The notes under the pieces: model-generated
What the model was told of the DNA's origin: nothing
Database searches by the model: none
What the model saw: only the letters and a program-made list of their open reading frames with translations
Assembly: GCA_944739405.2 (NCBI GenBank)
Contig: OX123196.2
Span: 68,285,688-68,349,687, forward strand
Direction of reading: 5' to 3'
Source of the DNA: Euclidia mi
Lineage: Eukaryota > Arthropoda > Insecta > Lepidoptera > Erebidae
DNA length: 64,000 nt
Translations under genes and position numbers: made by a program
Part shown: piece by piece, positions 55,113 to 64,000 of the stretch
Numbering within the stretch: position 1 is the first letter of the stretch
Layout: the number at the start of each line of letters is the position of its first letter

Positions 55113-55483
55113 CGTATCAACCATTGTTAACTTCTTTATTTAATTGTATCTGAATTCCCTAACTTATTTAATTAACCTCAACCACATAACATTGGCTAAC
55201 AATGGTTTGAAAAATTGAGTTTTAATTCCGCAATACAATTTCGTTTGAAAATAAACAAGTTTCGTGAGTTTCGTATAAATAAATTGTTTGACAGGTTTTG
55301 TGTTTACTCTCTGTATGTTACAAAATAGAGTTAGGATTTTAAAAATGGTTGTTATAACAGGTTGCCGGTATATTTTGTAACAGCTGAACCTTCTTTCAAA
55401 ATGATCCAGTAACTGTCGATATCGCTTATCCCTCAGACGCTGTCTGTTCCCTTAAACAAATTATGTTGCAGATGTATGCTGTA

Positions 55484-55743
55484 TTTTTATTTATTTATAG
55501 ACTCGCGCCTGTATCCCCGAAGGGGTAGGCAGAGGTGTAATATTACACGCACTTTTCGCTATGAATTTAAGGTCCCACGTAATAGGGGGCGAGCCTGTTG
55601 CCGTTACAGGACACATCACCTGACTCCGTGCTGCTACTGAGAATTCGGAAAAATCCAGTAACACTTTTGGCCGACCCGGGAATCGAACCCTGGACCTCCG
55701 ATCAGCAGTCACATACGCTATCCACTGGACCACGGAGGCAGTC
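55484..55743 (-). mobile_element. tRNA-derived SINE with RTE tail and 12-bp TSD
   Basis: TSD ATGTATGCTGTA at 55472-55483 and 55744-55755. Minus strand: head GGTCCAGTGGATAGCGTATG with B box GGTTCGATTCC (complement near 55680-55690), CAGTAGCAGCACGGAGTCAG, ACAGGCTCGCCCCCTATTAC, CCTCTGCCTACCCCTTCGGG, GATACAGGCGCGAGTC and an A/T-rich tail. Same family as 46469-46704, and also young by its intact TSD. Confidence 0.92.
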
Positions 55744-56279
55744 ATGTATGCTGTAATATCACTTAAAGTAAATAGAATACTATTTCATTATAACATTATC
55801 ATCATCATATAAGAAATCCCATGTCCTGACCGACATATCATCACAGAGCCTATACTACTAAAGCTAGCAACGTTAAATTAAGGCAAATAGGTTCCTTTTA
55901 AGGTATGACTGCTAAGTAGGTAAGTTTTTTAATTCCACACGTAAGGTGATAAATACAGCATGAAATATTATTTGAAAATCGACTAATTTGATGCTAGCCC
56001 TTCAAAATATGGCAACAGGTAGTATTTAATGATACTCTATGTACCTAACTCACAGTGGTACAGCGTATGTGCTTCAAGAGTTAGCTGGAGAATTTTTATG
56101 AAGTTCAAAATATTGTATAAGAATCTTCAGGCCATATGCTTGTTTAACAAATCAACTAACCCGTGAAGTACCGCATTATTATTATTAAAGTCGATCGTGT
56201 AACTTAAAATTGCGTAGCTTATTCCTGAACATAATTAATTTGACGGATATTATTTGATTTATATAATATATTTCGTTTT

Positions 56280-56465
56280 ATCAAGCCGAAAGTTGGGCTC
56301 AGTGGCGTGACATTGGAGAGGCCTATAGACCAGCAGTGGACTCTTGCAGGCTGATGATGATGAAGCAGAACTATGAATTATATGGTTTGATGCGGACGGC
56401 TCAAGATGTGTGGATAACCTTGGAGAAGGCCTTTGACCAACAGTAGACGTCTCTAGGCTGATATG
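56280..56465 (+). pseudogene. Two RTE-type LINE C-terminal scraps
   Basis: 56290-56360 reads QWRDIGEAYRPAV followed by AGGCTGATGATGATGA. 56390-56465 repeats the pattern (AAGATGTGTGGATAACCTTG, GAGAAGGCCTTTGACCAACA, TAGGCTGATATGAC). Both look like the last codons and GATGATGA tail of the RTE/BovB-like LINE seen at 18285-18560. Confidence 0.6.
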
Positions 56466-56689
56466 ACAAACAGGCCTATATCTTACATAAGCTAAGACGT
56501 GTATAACAGCAGAATCACAGTCATAGTGTATAGGATTCAATTTAGGACAATGAAGTATTCAAAACAACTCTCGTAGTTCAAACATTTCTTTTATCACAAA
56601 CAATATCGTACAAAGTACATCTCCATTCGTAAAATCAAAACTAAAACCGTATTGAAGCAAGTAAATACTTCGAGACCCTTTCAATCGTA

Positions 56690-56835
56690 AGTGCATTATA
56701 GTACGTCAATTACTTCTCTATTCTACTGCACGGCACGGCCCGTAGCCGCTCACTGGCGCGGTTCGTAGCCGCCCACTCGCGCGTCCAATTACCGTTGTCC
56801 GACCATCAGCTGCGATGCGACGCGACGCGTCTTGA
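56690..56835. other. GC- and CpG-rich block
   Basis: About 145 bp with many CG dinucleotides (CACGGCACGGCCCGTAGCCG, GCGATGCGACGCGACGCGTC) in AT-rich surroundings. GTAGCCGC(T/C)CACT(G/C)GCGCG is repeated twice. No frame of interest; may be a repeat end or a CpG-rich regulatory patch. Confidence 0.4.
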
Positions 56836-57149
56836 ACATCCAATCAGGAGCACTATACAATGTACTAACAATAGGGCGACGTACCGATTGTAGACGCTTG
56901 GAAGGATGGATAAGGCTTTAGTGAATAATACTATTCAATATATGGAAGAAATCTATTCTTCTGTCTGTCTGTAATAGCATGGTTCAGGTATTCGCTACGT
57001 TAAAAAAGCACACCGAATGTAATGGGCTTGGTATACTTACTATAGCACACTTAATTCACTTGGCTTGATGCATTTACAAGACGTTGTGCGACTAGCATTT
57101 ACTTTTTTGAGAAGATTGTTCTCTCTTATCCTAATATTAATGACTTACC

Positions 57150-57300
57150 GCTATAAACTGGATCATCAGTTCGATCCCCGAGAATACACTTTGTGTCATC
57201 TACAAACTGTTATTCCTGCTCTGAGTGTTATTTGAATTTGTGTTGTATTGTTTGATGTTTGTGTAATCCCCTTGACACAGCATATCACTACTCACAACCC
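57150..57300 (+). mobile_element. tRNA-derived SINE fragment, 28-kb family
   Basis: B-box-like AGTTCGATCCCC, ACTTTGTGTCATCTACAAAC and CTGCTCTGAGTGTTATTTGA match the order of 28205-28412; the head is decayed. Confidence 0.6.
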
Positions 57301-57683
57301 GACATCTAAAAAAAATTAGAAAATTACACACTAACGCATGTACAGATTTCATGTATATAGTGAACATGCAGGTGGTGTATCGAAGTGTGAATCGTACAGA
57401 TAAAGTTTTTATAAAAAGTTGAGGGAACAGTACAACTTGTTCCTAAGTTGTTTATGAAGAACATAGTAAAAATGTGAAACAGTATCTTTAAGAACACTGT
57501 CCACCATTTTCTTGGCTCCTCGTGAGCTTTTCTTATTTCCCGTTCGAGTGGTAGTTATGATTCTCATCGCCGGTGATTACTGCGAGGCACATTCGTTGTT
57601 CCCTGCTCTCGACAGCCGGACGTCCACTAATCACAGGAGTTATTGTCAGAGCGACAAGGTTTGTGATTGATTTGTAAGAACGA

Positions 57684-57850
57684 TTTTAAACTTTCGCGAT
57701 TTGTACACATTATACAAATTTATTTAGCGGGTCTTACTCGCGATAACTAAGATATTTAAGGCGTAAATACCTCGGTATAATCCGACGTTTCGGCCGACTT
57801 GCACCGGTCGACGACACTTGCACTTGCCCCCACGACCGGTGCAAGTCTAT
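57684..57850. repeat. Dispersed repeat (CGACGTTTCGGCCGACTTGC)
   Basis: Contains TTTTAAACTTTCGCGATTTG, GCGGGTCTTACTCGCGATAA, CCGACGTTTCGGCCGACTTG and CACCGGTCG...CGACCGGTG arms. Its first two phrases recur at 46320-46380. I recognise the phrase as a common lepidopteran repeat but not its class. Confidence 0.5.
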
Positions 57851-57924
57851 ATAAATTCGTTTAATTATTGGGAAGATTTAATTCTTCTATAGATAATATA
57901 TTAATTTATTTATATTAGTTTCTT

Positions 57925-58110
57925 GTAAACGGTGGTCATCGAGAGGAAACCTGCGTGAATAAGAGTTCTCTATAATGTTCTCGAAATATATGTGAAGTCT
58001 GCCAGCCAGCTCTAAGCTAGGCAGAGTGGTGGACCGTGTAGTTTGCACCCTTATCATATTGAAAGGAGGCTCGTGTCCAGCAGTGTTACAGTTGAAATAT
58101 AGGCCTGATC
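57925..58110 (+). mobile_element. SINE fragment, GATGATGA-tail family
   Basis: Body only: TCATCGAGAGGAAACCTGCG, AAGAGTTCTCTATAATGTTC, GTGAAGTCTGCCAGCCAGC, AGAGTGGTGGACC, GGAGGCTCGTGTCCAGCAGT. The tRNA head is missing. Confidence 0.7.
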
Positions 58111-60837
58111 TGACGACCAATATTTTTAACAAAGTTCTTCTGTCGTAAACATATATATCATGGCTTTGCCTGAACAAACTTACCGATTTTTTATTTAAAT
58201 CAAAACTTCGGAATTGACACTTCTTGTATTTGTACTAGTGTTTTTGTTACTTAATTTAAAAATTCCAAATCCCATTAATACGCAGACGTCCCTTCTGAAT
58301 GGCGGAATGTCATCCATCTTAGGAAAAGACATAACAATATCTAGATGGCAAGACTGTGTTACAAATGAAGACAGAGCAGTTGGAGACATAAACACGGCTC
58401 CTGCTGAAAAAGAGCAATGAAAGCAAAATTATCGAAACGTTTTAAACTCCAGTCTCATACTCACCAAATAAAAACTGCATAAATATAACCATCTTAAAAC
58501 ATATATGACCAATAACCATTCAAGCAGACGCGATACTCTTATCACATCAAAAGCCATTCAAAACGAGTTTCATCACATCGCACTCGCATGGCCGAGAGCC
58601 GACAGATGACAATAATTCCCGAACGAAGCCTTTACGAGCTGTGTTTATGCTCCTGACAGGCTGTATTTTTAACGATCTAACTTTTATGCGCTTTATTAAA
58701 ATTTTTGTGATTTTTTTCATTCCAATTTAGACAGTCATAATGTCGTGATATGCTGTTACGACAAGATTGCAGACTGTAATACGGGTTTATGTCACAGCAG
58801 CTAAATCTTTGAGGGGTGGGTAAATGGTTATTGCGAGTGAGATGAATTTGTTGATATCTTTTGGAGGTAACATTCTTTAATCTATAAAACTTTCCTTAGA
58901 TTAGATAATTCCATAACTTAATTCATGTTTGCGACACAATGTATCGTTTTATTGGTCTTTCATGACTATTTACATCAATATTTTGGAAATCAGGACTATC
59001 AAGTTTGCCCCATCACTATCACAACAACATTTTATTTTACATCGTTGAACATATCTCGGCTGCCTTAACCTGTACATAATATATAGTTAAATCCAGTACT
59101 ACGCAAGTTCCTAAAAAGGAATGATTCAATTCCAAACAATAAATCAAATGCTTTGTCATTTAAAACCACACACACGTATTCCCAAATGATCCGTTCATTT
59201 GGAAACCCGTATTCATCTCCATAAAATTCACATCCTTAAAATACGTTGTCCATCACAAATCAGTACAATTGTCCCATCTGTCCGATCTACCCCATTTTAT
59301 AAAAAACACTGCGTTCAGTAATTATTCATAACACGTAGTAATCAAGGAGGGGAAGGGAGGGTTAATTTGATTTCATTAAATTACCCCACAGTATATTTTG
59401 ATCGGCATTGATCATGTTTACCCATGTTGCACCATTTGCTCATATTTCCCCATTCGTTACAATATTACTTGGACCGTATCGGGGATGTTTGCTCTAAGTT
59501 CCGATCTTGCCGTTAAGTTGTTGCATTGATTACGTAATTGATTATAACATGGGGATAAATGAGCAAACAAATCTGCGTTGAGTGTATGTTAATGTAATGT
59601 TGTAGTTTGTATTGTAATGATTGTGGGTTTCTATTCAAAGCGTTTGAAAATATAGGTATACAGTCTATTATACATGCGTGACTGCATGTGCCAAGAAATA
59701 TAAAAGTAAACTTGACCGTTTAATGGCAATAATATCTTCACCGATGAATGATGCATTGCCTTAAATTCTTTCCTCATGGTCCTTTCTACTCCTCCTTCAT
59801 ATCTACGGGATTCCTGTGTCCAATATTTCACTGATAATAAATTAATTGGAACAGTATTATCTCTGTACAAGATATATTCATCAATTTGTTTTATAATGAG
59901 GCAAAACAGCTTAGGTAGATTAGTACCCGCCACACTTGAGGCACGTCTTTTTAAAAAAGGTGGCAATGATTATTTCTTTCCAACGTTTGATCAAAAATAA
60001 AAGAACGGCCCATGCCATTATTCACAGTTTCCCTACTAGTCAATAAATTTTAGACTTTGTGACAGAAAATACGCTCTTATTAAAAATTAAATTCGCTAGG
60101 CCTTTTCAAAGAACTTTATTAGAGCGTGGAACTGATTCTACTACTACAAAATTATAGTGGCATACAAAAGTAGCGCACAAAATCCAGTTATTGCAGTCCC
60201 ACGGCAATTGAATTAAAGTGGACGGTTTTAATTTCGTAGCGCTTGCCTCTACGCCTCGTAGTGCTACGGTGCTACAGCTACGGCGACTACGGCTAGCTTT
60301 AGTCGAGTGTGCATTAAGAAATATAAACTGGTAATGTTGCTTGACTTGTGGAAATGTGTTTGTGTATACATTTTAGTCAGTATCATTAATATATACTGAC
60401 CAATACGCCAAATAACACAGCTGACGAATAGTTATTGTAACGGCGTTGTATACAAAAATATTTTATTACTATATAGCGCAACAGAACAATAGTCATATCA
60501 ACTTTACAGTGTAGGTAGAAAACGACGAAACGCTTTAAATCAACGCGAAATAAATAGAAATGTTGTCCATTATGGTATCGCGAGATGTCACATGTACTTT
60601 CAGGAAACCTTAGAAAAGGAGTGGCGGCAAAGAAAAAAATATGACGACCTTTACCCTAGCGCTATAAACCTTTTTACTCTCATTTTTTCTCAATCAAATA
60701 TTGAAAAGAAAAGGAGAGGATAATAAGGTCTTGAGCTGCCCGCGTTTTCAATTACCAAATTAAACGCATTGCATCAGTAGAAATATATTTTTGTTGATTT
60801 GCTGTGAGAGGATGGTACTACCCAAGTCGAGCCGACG
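58111..60837. other. No recognisable gene
   Basis: About 2.7 kb of AT-rich sequence. A small GC-richer patch near 60230-60310 contains repeated CTACGG-type words. Overlapping frames on both strands at 59631-60000 show no domain. Confidence 0.45.
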
Positions 60838-61067
60838 CATTAAGGTGATTTTCCACCAGAGGGGCGAGACGAGGCGAGGCGAGGAGAGAATTGAAATCGC
60901 AGTGACCCTTTTCCACTAAAAATAGCCATCGCGAGCTCGCGCGTGACCGCCGCGCCACCCATAGGCTTCATTAGATAAAGATATAGGTACAGTGATGTTT
61001 GAGTTCGTCATAGGTATAGTGATGTTTGAATGTCGTTTCCACCACTCTGGTGGAAAATCACCTTTAA
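60838..61067. mobile_element. MITE with about 20-bp TIR beside TTAA
   Basis: AAGGTGATTTTCCACCAGAG at the left (60842-60861) and its complement at the right (61044-61063), with TTAA at 60840-60843 and TTTAA at 61063-61067. The interior has GAGGCGAGGCGAGG repeats and a CpG-rich patch. No coding capacity. TTAA-like borders suggest mobilisation by a piggyBac-type transposase (inference). Confidence 0.75.
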
Positions 61068-61221
61068 GGTGATTTTTATTAGAATAAATTTTAAATTTTA
61101 TATTGAGATAATGTACCCCGAATTCGTTTCAAGTACCTGATATTAAGGCACCGTTGGAACTCCATAAGCAATTAAACTGTTACTACAGACTGTAAAAAAT
61201 CTTATTTTTCAGCACAAAGCT

Positions 61222-62991
61222 TCTTCTTCTTCTTCTTCTCGAGTCGATGGTATAGAGATCAAATGGAATCAGCCCAGTATGTGGCCACAGCAACTGCATT
61301 GTCGGTGGCTTGGTGTAAATCGACCTCCGAGCATCTGTGCGGGCATTTGGGACACTCCAGCAGGTGGCTCATGGTTTGTTCTGGGATGCCACATTCACAC
61401 TGCGTTTTGGCCGGATCGATTATACCCCATTTGGCTAGGTTATATCTGCAACGGCCAACCTGGCTTCGTAATCGATTCAGGGATCTCCATACGGGCCATT
61501 GCAGATCGCCACCGGGGGGTAGGTGTTCGTTGGCATCAACATAATTGGTGGGGGATGGGACTGTCTCATGCCACATTTTTTTCCTTAGGTTAGATGGTTG
61601 GTCTTTGCTAGCCTCAGTAGATCGCAAAAAGCTTTTGCGGCTTTTTAGTCTGCTACGCGGCAGTTTATGGTCCTGCAATGGATGCCGGGGGTCCTCCTCC
61701 TGGCGGCGTTTCTCGACTATGCAGGCCACTTCCCGGCGAACCGCGGGTGGGGCAATGCCTGCCAGGGGGTAAAGTTTATTTAATGGTGTTGGCTTAAGGC
61801 ATCCTGTGATTATTCGACACGTTTCGTTCAGCGCCAAGTCAGCTTGTTTTGCGTGAGCCGATCGATGCCAAACTGAACACGCAAATTCACCCGCGGAGTA
61901 ACATAAGCCAGGCCAGTAGTTCGGGCTACATCAGGCGATGCTCCCCAGTGTGTGGAAGTCAATCGTCGGAGGAGGTTATTTCGGGTACCAACTTTCTGCC
62001 TAGTAGCTTCGCAATAGCGCCGATAAGTGAGAGACCTATCAAGTGTGACTCCCAGATACTTAGGGTTTGGGCTATGTTGAATATTAGTGCCCTGCCATGA
62101 GATGTTGAGCTTTCTGCCGGCCTTACTGTTGCGAAGGTGAAATGCGCATGCCTGAGTTTTGCTTGGATTCGGTTTAAGTCCATTGTTTTTATAGTACGTA
62201 CCGAGTGTTTCTAAGGCACTTGCCAGGTTTTGTTCTACCTCCTCGAAGCTCGTACCTTGGGCTGTTAGTGCTAGGTCATCGGCGTATAGAAAACGGTCAG
62301 TCAGCGGAGTTGAAGGCTGGTCATCCGTGTAGATATTAAAAAGTGTTGGTGCCAGAACGCTACCTTGTGGGAGACCATTTTATTGACATCGCCATCTACT
62401 CTTGTTTTGACCCAAGGAAACCTGGAAGCGTCTATTGTGTAGGAGCTCACCCAGTATTCTGATGAAACCTTTATCCTTAACCAAATGCGCGACCTTGCGA
62501 AGAAGTATTTTGGTGTTCACCGTATCGTACGCTGCCGTCAAGTCTACAAACACGACGCCTGTAATTTTTTTTTCTTCGAAGCCGTCTTCTATTTGTTGGG
62601 TTAGCCGAAGTACTTGTCCTGCACAAGACTTGCCTGGTCTAAAGCCAGCTTGTTCCGGAATTAATTTTGGGTCGATGATTGTCACCAGTCGGTTAAGAAG
62701 TAGCCTCTCGAACAGTTTGTAAGTGTGACACAATAGGGATATTGGTCGGTTACTAGCCGGATTGTCGGTAGGTTTCCCAGGCTTCAAAAGTGCCGTAACT
62801 TTTGCTCGGCGCCAAAGTTTTGGTATTTTGCTTGTAGCGAGACAATTGTTAAACATAGCTAAAAGCCAGGATATCGCCAGTGGGCCCAAGTGTTTAATTT
62901 GCTCCACCGTGAGATCATCCACTCCACTAGCCTTGCCGTTTTTGAGCGACTTAATGCCTGTTAGAATCTCATAGAGATTAAAAGCTTTGCT
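61222..62991 (-). mobile_element. LINE, 5'-truncated, 9-bp TSD, (GAA)n tail
   Basis: TSD CACAAAGCT at 61213-61221 and 62992-63000. On the minus strand the element starts inside the reverse transcriptase, codes to the stop at 61259, and ends with GAGAAGAAGAAGAAGAAG. It lacks the endonuclease. It has one nonsense codon and one frameshift in about 580 codons, so it is quite young. It belongs to the broad Jockey/CR1-like group by its RT motifs; I cannot name the clade safely. It landed in or beside a Helitron-like repeat. Confidence 0.88.
61259..62991 (-). pseudogene. LINE reverse transcriptase (Jockey/CR1-like), C-terminal part
   Basis: From 62991 down: LKNGKASGVDDLTVEQIKHL, RRAKVTALLKPGKPTDNPAS, RPISLLCHTYKLFERLLLNR, EQAGFRPGKSCAGQ, catalytic motif A FVDLTAAYDTVN, a TAA stop at 62380-62382, motif B NGLPQGSVLAPTLFNIYTDD, catalytic LYADDLALTA (YADD at 62275-62286), KPNPSKTQACAFHLRN, PKYLGVTLDRSLTYRRYCEA. 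A one-base shift near 61895 moves to the frame ending at 61259, with NETCRIITGCLKPTPLNKLY, LAGIAPPAVRREVACIVEKR and a C-terminal zinc-like CECGIPEQTMSHLLECP. Complete except for N-terminal parts. Confidence 0.9.
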
Positions 62992-63017
62992 CACAAAGCT
63001 ATAACTGTTGGACGTAA

Positions 63018-63150
63018 TAAGCCGAAATTTGGCATGTATGTTCCTTGGGGACTTAACTTCTTGTTCTGTGTTCTCGGGGGATGGGGCAGAAAAGGTTAAA
63101 TTAAAAAAAAATGTCCGTGCGAAGCGAAGGGTATCCTTTAGTTTGTTAAC
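63018..63150 (+). mobile_element. Eroded Helitron-like copy (17-kb family)
   Basis: GCCGAAATTTGGCATGTATG and TTCCTTGGGGAC match 17057-17262, followed by a rearranged end (GGTTAAATTAAAAAAAAATG). The left part may have been split off by the LINE insertion next to it. Confidence 0.55.
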
Positions 63151-63182
63151 TAACGACCCCTCGCTCTCTTAAATTCGAGTTA

Positions 63183-63657
63183 TCCATAATCTAATAAAGG
63201 AAAGCCGTGTTAGTTACACTATTTATAACTCAAGAAAGGCTGAACCGATTTGGCTGAAAATTGGTGGGGAAGTAGATGGGTAGATAGATAGTTGGAAAAA
63301 ATAAACTGGGACGGATTGTAGGGAGGGTCGAAATTTGTAGGGACAAATCTACCTATTGAAAGATACAACGCATGCGCAGGAAAAGTACCAGGGGAGCATA
63401 AAGCTAGAGACATTTTTATTTTCTTTTGTTAAACTTCCTGCAGCTTTAAGATATCTCATTGTAGCTTAGGATATTGAAAAGTTCCAGGGTAGCATCATTT
63501 TAGAGAGGTTCGAAGTTTGTGGGGTAATGTAATGAACAATAAAGAATCAAAATATTTTTGTATTTGTATTTCCTATAAAAAAAAATCACTTAATAAAATC
63601 CATGATCTGCTTATTGATTGCCTCTAAGGCGGAACAGAGTTCGCCGGGTCAGCTAGT
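63183..63657 (+). mobile_element. Non-autonomous Helitron-like element
   Basis: Begins near AATCTAATAAAGGAAAGCCG, contains TTTATAACTCAAGAAAGGCT, GAACCGATTTGGCTGAAAAT and TGGTGGGGAAGTAGATGGG, and ends CGCCGGGTCAGCTAGT at 63657 (CTAGT 63653-63657). This is another Helitron-like family typical of Lepidoptera; no coding capacity. Confidence 0.7.
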
Positions 63658-64000
63658 ATAAAATAAAATAAATAAGTATTTTAAAAAGCTGGCAATGCAC
63701 TATATTGATGTTGCGGGTGTGTATTCACTAACCATCAGGCGATCCATCTGCTTGTTGCTTCCTAACCAAAAAGAAAATATACAAAGAAAATAAATCACAC
63801 TTTAACCTATTAACATACTGCCAAAGTTCACCACCCCAAAGATTGTCAGCAAAGCATTATAACAAAAAAGTATTTTAACAAGTCAATGCATCAATATTCT
63901 ACCGAGTTCCAAACATTGCGACTTAAGTATTATTTGTGATTCTTAAAAAGTGCCTCTCCAATCCCCGTCTTGGAGAGGATTATGTTAATCCCCAGAACTC
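63658..64000. other. No recognisable feature
   Basis: AT-rich sequence to the window end; nothing recognised. Confidence 0.45.

Noticed and set aside
59631..60000. Overlapping open frames on both strands
   Set aside because: No recognised motif, no repeat match and AT-rich codons; probably chance.
61263..62974. Plus-strand frames over the 61-63 kb LINE
   Set aside because: Antisense shadows of the minus-strand reverse transcriptase.

Overview
The window looks like repeat-rich, non-coding DNA from a moth or butterfly (Lepidoptera). The base composition is AT-rich and I see no complete host gene. Nearly everything recognisable is a transposable element of a kind common in Lepidoptera: tRNA-derived SINEs, RTE-type LINEs ending in (ATGT)n, short Helitron-like elements ending in CTAGT, a BEL/Pao retrotransposon, and TTAA-flanked DNA elements. 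There are no operons, ribosome binding sites or other prokaryotic features. The organism call is inference from these families.

Layout. 1-9.5 kb: a solo BEL/Pao LTR (minus strand), a second LTR of the same family followed by a tRNA-Tyr primer binding site and a broken gag, plus Helitron-like and palindromic repeats. 9.7-12 kb: an R1-like LINE tail and two direct copies of a roughly 440-bp segment. 12-23 kb: sparse SINEs, Helitron-like repeats, an RTE fragment, a TIR element of about 1 kb, and one GC-rich candidate exon near 14.9 kb. 23.8-27 kb: a decayed reverse transcriptase pseudogene flanked by copies of a short CACGAATCTGA motif. 28-31 kb: four SINE insertions, one derived from 5S rRNA. 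31.8-40.9 kb: two inverted copies of a TTAA-flanked element with THAP-finger remnants and internal foldbacks; the second copy holds three nested insertions. 41.7-44.3 kb: the best preserved LINE, a 5'-truncated RTE element with an 11-bp target-site duplication (TSD). 46-58 kb: more SINEs, hairpins and Helitron-like copies. 61.2-63 kb: a nearly intact but 5'-truncated LINE on the minus strand with a 9-bp TSD.

How the pieces fit. The strongest story is a LINE-SINE partnership. The last codons, stop and (ATGT)n tail of the RTE element recur as the 3' tail of several SINEs here. Three elements ending in this tail have perfect 9-13 bp TSDs. A second LINE-SINE pair is suggested by a different shared tail ending in GATGATGATGA. 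No wholly new system can be proven from sequence alone. The inverted THAP/TTAA pair, an unclassified 1.7-kb insertion with a 12-bp TSD, and several pre-miRNA-sized hairpins are the least explained structures.
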